DNA of 64,000 bases. Origin: Bolinopsis microptera. Lineage: Eukaryota > Ctenophora > Tentaculata > Lobata > Bolinopsidae. The position numbers were made by a program, and so were the translations under genes. The DNA is taken from NCBI RefSeq assembly GCF_026151205.1, contig NC_087072.1, positions 2,871,375-2,935,374 of the forward strand, given 5' to 3'. This document shows positions 58,970-64,000 of this stretch, in pieces. The notes below the pieces were generated by a model that had not been told where the DNA came from, made no database searches, and saw nothing but the letters and a program-made list of their open reading frames with translations. How positions within the stretch are numbered: position 1 is the stretch's first letter; each line of letters opens with the position of its first letter.

Positions 58970-59743
58970 ATTAATCACTCTACACTCGACTGTCACGTGA
59001 CGAAAACGCCGTGATTTCATTGGTTAACCTGATAACGCGCCGCAGATCTCTATAAACACAAATTATTCATCGCGCGTGCAGTAAACTCAAATTAAGTCCT
59101 AATTTGTTACCAAAATTTGGCAACTATCAACATCATGGCACAATTAAGTCGCATGCCCAGTAAATTGCTAATCAAATGTACGGTACTAATAATACAGTCT
59201 ACACTTACAGTGTATGAATTCATGAACGAATTTATTAAGGCAGATTGGTAGAACAACGATCGTAAATGATTATTTGTATTAACAGTGGAAAGTGTTCTTA
59301 AGGGAGACTGTTGTGCAGCCATGTCGGGAGTTATAAAACACCGAACACGACATTAAAAACACTTTCCAACTACAAAACTTAACCACTAAACCAGCTTTGA
59401 GCACCATTTCTAGGTTATGAGACGGCTAAATGATGCGAATAATAAATCCTCAGAGCTCCCAGTACTCTATAACATTAAAAACACTTTCCAACTACAAAAC
59501 TCAACCACAAAACCAGCTCTGAGCACTATTTCTAGGTTATGAGACGGCTAAATGATGCCAATTATAAATCCTCAGAGCTCCCAGTACTCTATATTAAAAA
59601 CACTTTCCAACTACAAGTTTGAAACCCAAAGTAAGAAATCGGGATCAAATATGATTGACACGTAACGCGCGCGTATAACATGTGCTTATCCAATGCGAAA
59701 CTAAAAGTGGTGAAAATGGAAGAATCGACTGTAGAGTGATTTA
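58970..59743. mobile_element. TIR element B1 (TTAATCACTCTACA..TGTAGAGTGATTTA)
   Basis: The left terminus TTAATCACTCTACACTCGAC (58970-58990) pairs with the right terminus TCGACTGTAGAGTGATTTA (59725-59743). The same ends delimit 63598-63954. The inside has GC-rich islands and a 121-bp tandem repeat. No transposase. Confidence 0.7.
59340..59625. repeat. 121-bp tandem repeat, about 2.3 copies
   Basis: ATTAAAAACACTTTCCAACT starts copies at about 59353, 59474 and 59594. Each continues through GAGACGGCTAAATGATGC to CTCCCAGTACTCTAT. It lies within element B1. Confidence 0.85.
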
Positions 59744-60344
59744 GCGCGACCGTAGGCTGAACGCGCGCGGCATCTTATCGGCAGCTGCCTAGCTTGTAGC
59801 CGCTAACATCACAGCCGCCGCGCTCGCCAAGTGCTGTGGATGATGATTAATCCGCTCCTACTAAATCGCTCGCCCAAATTTTAAGAAAATTCTTGTGAAA
59901 AGGCCCTGAGGGTATGAAATCGATCTCACTCGGTGTATTTTCGGACGCTGATTCCGAATCACCCCCCATGACGTAGGGTAAAAATGCTTCCCTGGAGAGT
60001 TATGGGCAAAAAACCGTTTTGGTCACGTGACAGGCTAGTAAAACATGAATTCGATTGTTTAGGTCCCAGGTTAGGGTTAGGGTTGTGATAAGGGTTATGG
60101 ATAGCTTCGGGGTTATGGTTAGGGTTAGGGTTGGGATTAGGGTTTTTTGCCCCACGAAAAACCTCGCCGAACCTCCATGCGGTGTGGGGTGGGTGGCTCG
60201 AACGGGAGGTGCATGGGTGTTTTTAACCTATGCAAAGGAAGGGACTAGCCATCTCTACAACAAGGAAAGGCTCTAATAGCCTCTACTAACCTTAGAACCG
60301 CAGCATAACCGCTTTTCCCACAGGCAAATAACACCTTTCGCAGG
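59744..60344. mobile_element. Dispersed element family member A, inverted, with TTAGGG-like tract
   Basis: CCGAATCACCCCCCATGACG at about 59963-59982 is the inverted core also seen at 56.35 and 63.85 kb. It is followed by GGTCACGTGACAGGCTAGTAAAACATGAA and then a degenerate TTAGGG/TTAGGGTT tract (about 60068-60150). No coding call; open frames here follow the repeat. Confidence 0.6.
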
Positions 60345-62475
60345 AAACTAACACGCTCACAGGCCCCCACATGACGTGTAACCCCAGAATTTGGTTTTGG
60401 ATCAGACACTGAAAACAACGATAGAGGAGCGGTCTACACGCTCACAGGCTACCATGTCTCGTGTAACCCCAGGATTTGACACGTTCACAGGCTACCATGT
60501 CTCGTGTAACCTTAGGATTTAAACACGCTCACAGGCTACCACGTCTCGTGTAACCCTAGGACTCTAACACTTAACAGACTCTAACACGCTCACAGGCTTC
60601 CACGCCTCGTGTACCCCAGGATTTGGTTTTGGATCGGACACTGAAAACAACGATAGACTAGAGGAGCGGTCTACACGCTCACAGGCTACCATGTCTCGTG
60701 TAACCCCAGGATTAGACACGTTCACAGGCTACCATGTCTCGTGTAACCCCAGTATTTGGTTTTGGATCGGACACTGAAAACAACGATAGAGGAGCGGTCT
60801 ACACGCTCACAGGCTACCATGTCTCGTGTAACCCCAGGATTTAAACACGCTCACAGGCTACCACGTCTCGTGTAACCCTAGGACTCTAACACTTAACAGA
60901 CTCTAACACGCTCACAGGCTTCCACGCCTCGTGTACCCCAGGATTTGGTTTTGGATCGGACACTCAAAACAACGATAGAGGAGCGGTCTACACGCTCAAA
61001 GACTACCACGTCTCGTGTAACCCCAGGATTTAACACGATCACAGGCTACCAAGTCTCGTGTAACCTTAGGATTTAACACGCTCACAGGCTACCACGTCTC
61101 GTGTAACCCTAGGACTCTAACACTTAACAGACTCTAACACGCTCACAGGCTTCCACGTCTCGTGTACCCTAGGATTTGGTTTTGGATCGGACAGTCAAAA
61201 CAACGATAAAGGAGCGGTCTACACGCTCACATGCTACCATGTCTCGTGTAACCCCAGGATTGTACACGTTCACAGGCTACCACGCCTCGTGTACCCTAGG
61301 ATTTTGATTTGGATCGGACACTCAAAACAACGATAGAGGAGCGGTCTACACGCTCACAGGCTACCAAGTCTCGTGTAACCTTAGGATTTAACACGCTCAC
61401 AGGCTACCAAGTCTCGTGTAACCTTAGGATTTAACACGCTCACAGGCTACCACGTCTCGTGTAACCCTAGGACTCTAACACTTAACAGACTCTAACACGC
61501 TCACAGGCTTCCACGTCTCGTGTACCCTAGGATTTGGTTTTGGATCGGACACTCAAAACAACGATAGAGGAGCGGACTACACGCTCACAGGCTACCATGT
61601 CTCGTGTGACCCCAGGATTTTACACGTCCAAAGGCTACCACGCCTCGTGTACTTAGGATTTAACACGCTCACAGGCTACCACGTCTCGTGTAACCCTAGG
61701 ACTCTAACACTTAACAGACTCTAACACGCTCACAGGCTTCCACGTCTCGTGTACCCTAGGATTTGGTTTTGGATCGGACAGTCAAAACAACGATAAAGGA
61801 GCGGTCTACACGCTCACAGGCTACCATGTCTCGTGTAACCCCAGGATTGTACACGTTCACAGGCTACCACGCCTCGTGTACCCTAGGATTTTGATTTGGA
61901 TCGGACACTCAAAACAACGATAGAGGAGCGGTCTACACGCTCACAGACTACCACGTCTCGTGTAACCCCAGGATTTAACACGCTCACAGGCTACCAAGTC
62001 TCGTGTAACCTTAGGATTTAACACGCTCACAGGCTACCACGTCTCGTGTAACCCTAGGACTCTAACACTTAACAGACTCTAACACGCTCACAGGCTTCCA
62101 CGTCTCGTGTACCCTAGGATTTGGTTTTGGATCGGACACTCAAAACAACGATAGAGGAGCGGACTACACGCTCACAGGCTACCATGTCTCGTGTGACCCC
62201 AGGATTTTACACGTCCAAAGGCTACCACGCCTCGTGTACTAAGGATTTGGTTTTGGATCGGACACTCAAAACAACGATAGAGGAGCGGTCTACACGCTCA
62301 CAGGCTACCATGTCTCGTGTAACCCTAGGATTTAACACGCTCACAGGCTACGACGTCTCGTGTAGCCCTAGGACTCTAACACTTAACAGACTCTAACACG
62401 CTCACAGGCTTCCACGTCTCGTGTACCCTAGGATTTGGTTTTGGATCGGACACTCAAAACAACGATAGAGGAGTG
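60345..62475. repeat. 2.1-kb higher-order satellite array
   Basis: The basic unit ACACGCTCACAGGCTACCAC + GTCTCGTGTAACCCTAGGATTTA (about 35-43 bp) occurs some 40 times. About every 120-230 bp it is interrupted by TTTGGTTTTGGATCGGACAC + TCAAAACAACGATAGAGGAGCGG (about 12 occurrences, from 60391 to 62440). A further block, GGACTCTAACACTTAACAGACTC, marks a longer period of roughly 300-370 bp. Two neighbouring blocks (about 61140-61660 and 61700-62240) are nearly identical, so large segments were duplicated recently. No gene. Confidence 0.92.
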
Positions 62476-62523
62476 GTCTACAATGACGTTACAGGAACAT
62501 TGCATACTCCTACGAGTTGCATG

Positions 62524-63243
62524 CTAAGATGGCAAGTACGTACGGTACAGGGCTTTAAGTACGTACGGTACAGCTACTTTTAAAGGTACGTACCGTACAG
62601 GCCCTAGAGGGTACAGACTTTTTTGGGAAAAATGAAACTTTTTTCAAAGTTAGTGGAGTACTTGCAATGTTCCTTTAGTATTATCATAATTTTATTTGAG
62701 GTAGTAGTCGAAGAGGAACATGAATTATTAAGATAGTAAATTAACAGTGAGAGATAAAAATTAACAGTGACAGATAAAATCAGTATCACATTCTAATGTG
62801 CTTATTGGAGTAAATAAACACTAGTTTTTCAGCAAGCTGAGGCTTCAGCCTCAGCCTTCTTTTATTCATATAATAAGATATTCATATAATAAGATATTCG
62901 TAGTCTCTAAAGTTTGTTTCACACATTAATGAGGATGCGCTAAAAATCGCGTAAACAACATCTGCCAACTTTTTCAACCAACATAATTCAAAGCGCCAAA
63001 TCCAATGTCACATGGTCCAACCCTTCTTGCTTCTGGAACATTCTTGTACAACTGCTCTAAATTTAATGGTATAAATTGAAATGCAGCGATGAGCGAATTC
63101 AGCTTCCATGAAAGTTGTCGTGTGAACGTGGTTTTTGTGCATCTTTTTGCAATTCCAAGCATTGTACCTTTCAGCCCAAGTTTAAAAGTACGTACCGTAC
63201 AGCTATTTTTAAAGGTACGTACCGTACGTACTTGCCATCTTAG
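62524..63243. mobile_element. hAT-type non-autonomous transposon, CTAAGATGGCAAGTACG ends
   Basis: The ends CTAAGATGGCAAGTACG and CGTACTTGCCATCTTAG are exact inverted repeats. Exact GTTGCATG copies flank the element (62516-62523 and 63244-63251), an 8-bp target duplication. Beside each end lie two or three further copies of the palindromic GTACGTACCGTAC / GTACGGTACGTAC. The AT-rich interior has no coding region. Confidence 0.9.
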
Positions 63244-63597
63244 GTTGCATGTAGCAGGCCATGACCGTCCCTGGAAGTCCCTGTCTCCTCATCGTTAACC
63301 CGTAAGGGGTTGCACCAGGGGCGGTGGTAACAGAACTTCAAGACTCTCGGAGTCTGTTGTCGATATCTATGTATAATATAATTATGGTATATAATTTGGG
63401 AGTCTCTCTCTCTAGCAGCAGGAGTTGGAGAATGGGGACGCGTTGTGAAAGCCACCGCAAGGAAGGCTTACAGTCGACGCCGACCAATCAAAAGAAGAAG
63501 GGATTAGGGTTTATGTAAAACCGTTTTGTACGGCTGCAAAACCATAAAAACCAAAGTCACGTGAAATTTTTGGGCGAGCGAATTAGTAAGAGCCTGA
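63244..63597. other. Unassigned flank and family A sequence
   Basis: The insertion target of the previous element continues to about 63480. From about 63505, GTAAAACCGTTTTGTACGGC and CCAAAGTCACGTGAAATTTTT match 56.15-56.25 kb in inverted orientation. Confidence 0.5.
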
Positions 63598-63954
63598 TTA
63601 ATCACTCTACACTCGACTGTCACGTGACTTTTTCAATTTGTTCTCTAGCTGGTTCTGAACGACTTTTCGAAACCCTAACCCTCTAATCTGATCCCAACCC
63701 TAACCCTAACCCAATCCTTAACAAAAACATATGCTGAAACCCTAACCCTAACGAGAAATTAGACTAACTTCCTTATACGGTCATATCACGTGATCGAGAC
63801 AGTTTTTCGCCAATATCTCGTCAGGGGAGCATTTTAACCCTATGTCATGGGGGGTGATTCGGAATCAGCGTCCGAAAATACATCGATTGAAGTTGGTTAC
63901 AACCGTCGGGGGCCCTTTTAGAACAATCTCGAAGATCGACTGTAGAGTGATTTA
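63598..63954. mobile_element. TIR element B2 with CCCTAA-like tract
   Basis: The ends TTAATCACTCTACACTCGAC and GTCGA-type TGTAGAGTGATTTA match element B1. Inside are AACCCTAACCCTAACCC tracts (about 63670-63750) and the CATGGGGGGTGATTCGGAAT core at 63847-63866. At 357 bp it is less than half the length of B1. Confidence 0.75.
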
Positions 63955-64000
63955 TTAGCACGCTCGAAGTGCTGTGGTGCATTCTCATTGACAATTAAAC

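Noticed and set aside
62121-62396. A 91-codon frame in the satellite
   Set aside because: It is entirely composed of satellite monomers.

Overview
The window is animal nuclear DNA. It has spliceosomal GT-AG introns, orthologues of conserved animal genes (COG1, DDX11, FGGY, SCFD2, FARS2), secreted proteins assembled from phase 1-1 exon modules (PAN/apple, TSP1, CCP/sushi, fucolectin, VWD, Ig, Kazal) and many small transposons and minisatellites. Bacterial organisation is absent. I cannot name the phylum from sequence alone; a marine invertebrate with a moderately compact, AT-rich, repeat-laden genome fits. Exon boundaries given here were read by eye from splice consensus, phase continuity and family alignment. 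COG1, DDX11, SCFD2, the PAN/TSP1/CCP gene and the lectin/coiled-coil gene all close in phase with a stop codon.

Layout. 0-7 kb: mobile-element debris (gag-like fragment, hairpin tandem repeat, MITE, DNA transposon, reverse-transcriptase tail, tRNA-derived SINE) around two copies of a broken C2H2 zinc-finger gene. 7.2-12.4 kb: COG1, 16 exons. 13.1-36.6 kb: DDX11, 11 exons, with two very large introns. Intron 8 (15.8 kb) holds one complete secreted PAN/TSP1/CCP gene and a partly resolved fucolectin/CCP gene, both on the opposite strand. Intron 9 (4 kb) holds an intronless opposite-strand SDR gene. 36.9-38.5 kb: FGGY sugar kinase with one frameshift. 39.6-41.8 kb: SCFD2. 42.2-43.3 kb: a possible RNase P p40-like gene. 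43.7-49.4 kb: FARS2, whose intron 7 holds another opposite-strand secreted gene (lectin-like domain plus coiled coil). 50.4-52.5 kb: intronless secreted Ig-Kazal-Ig-VWD-C8 gene. 53-64 kb: gene-free, built from a decayed retroelement, TIR elements, two hAT-type elements with exact 8-bp target duplications, a 75-bp hairpin, telomere-like tracts and a 2.1 kb higher-order satellite.

How the genes relate. The plus strand carries intracellular housekeeping functions: Golgi tethering, DNA repair/cohesion, membrane fusion, sugar phosphorylation and mitochondrial translation. All four nested genes lie on the minus strand inside host introns, and three of them encode secreted proteins. Three otherwise unrelated minisatellites in the DDX11 introns share a GTAGCCG core. 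One of them repeats a near-perfect splice donor about 45 times next to a candidate signal-peptide exon. Indels at short homopolymers in FGGY and FARS2 look more like consensus errors than gene death.
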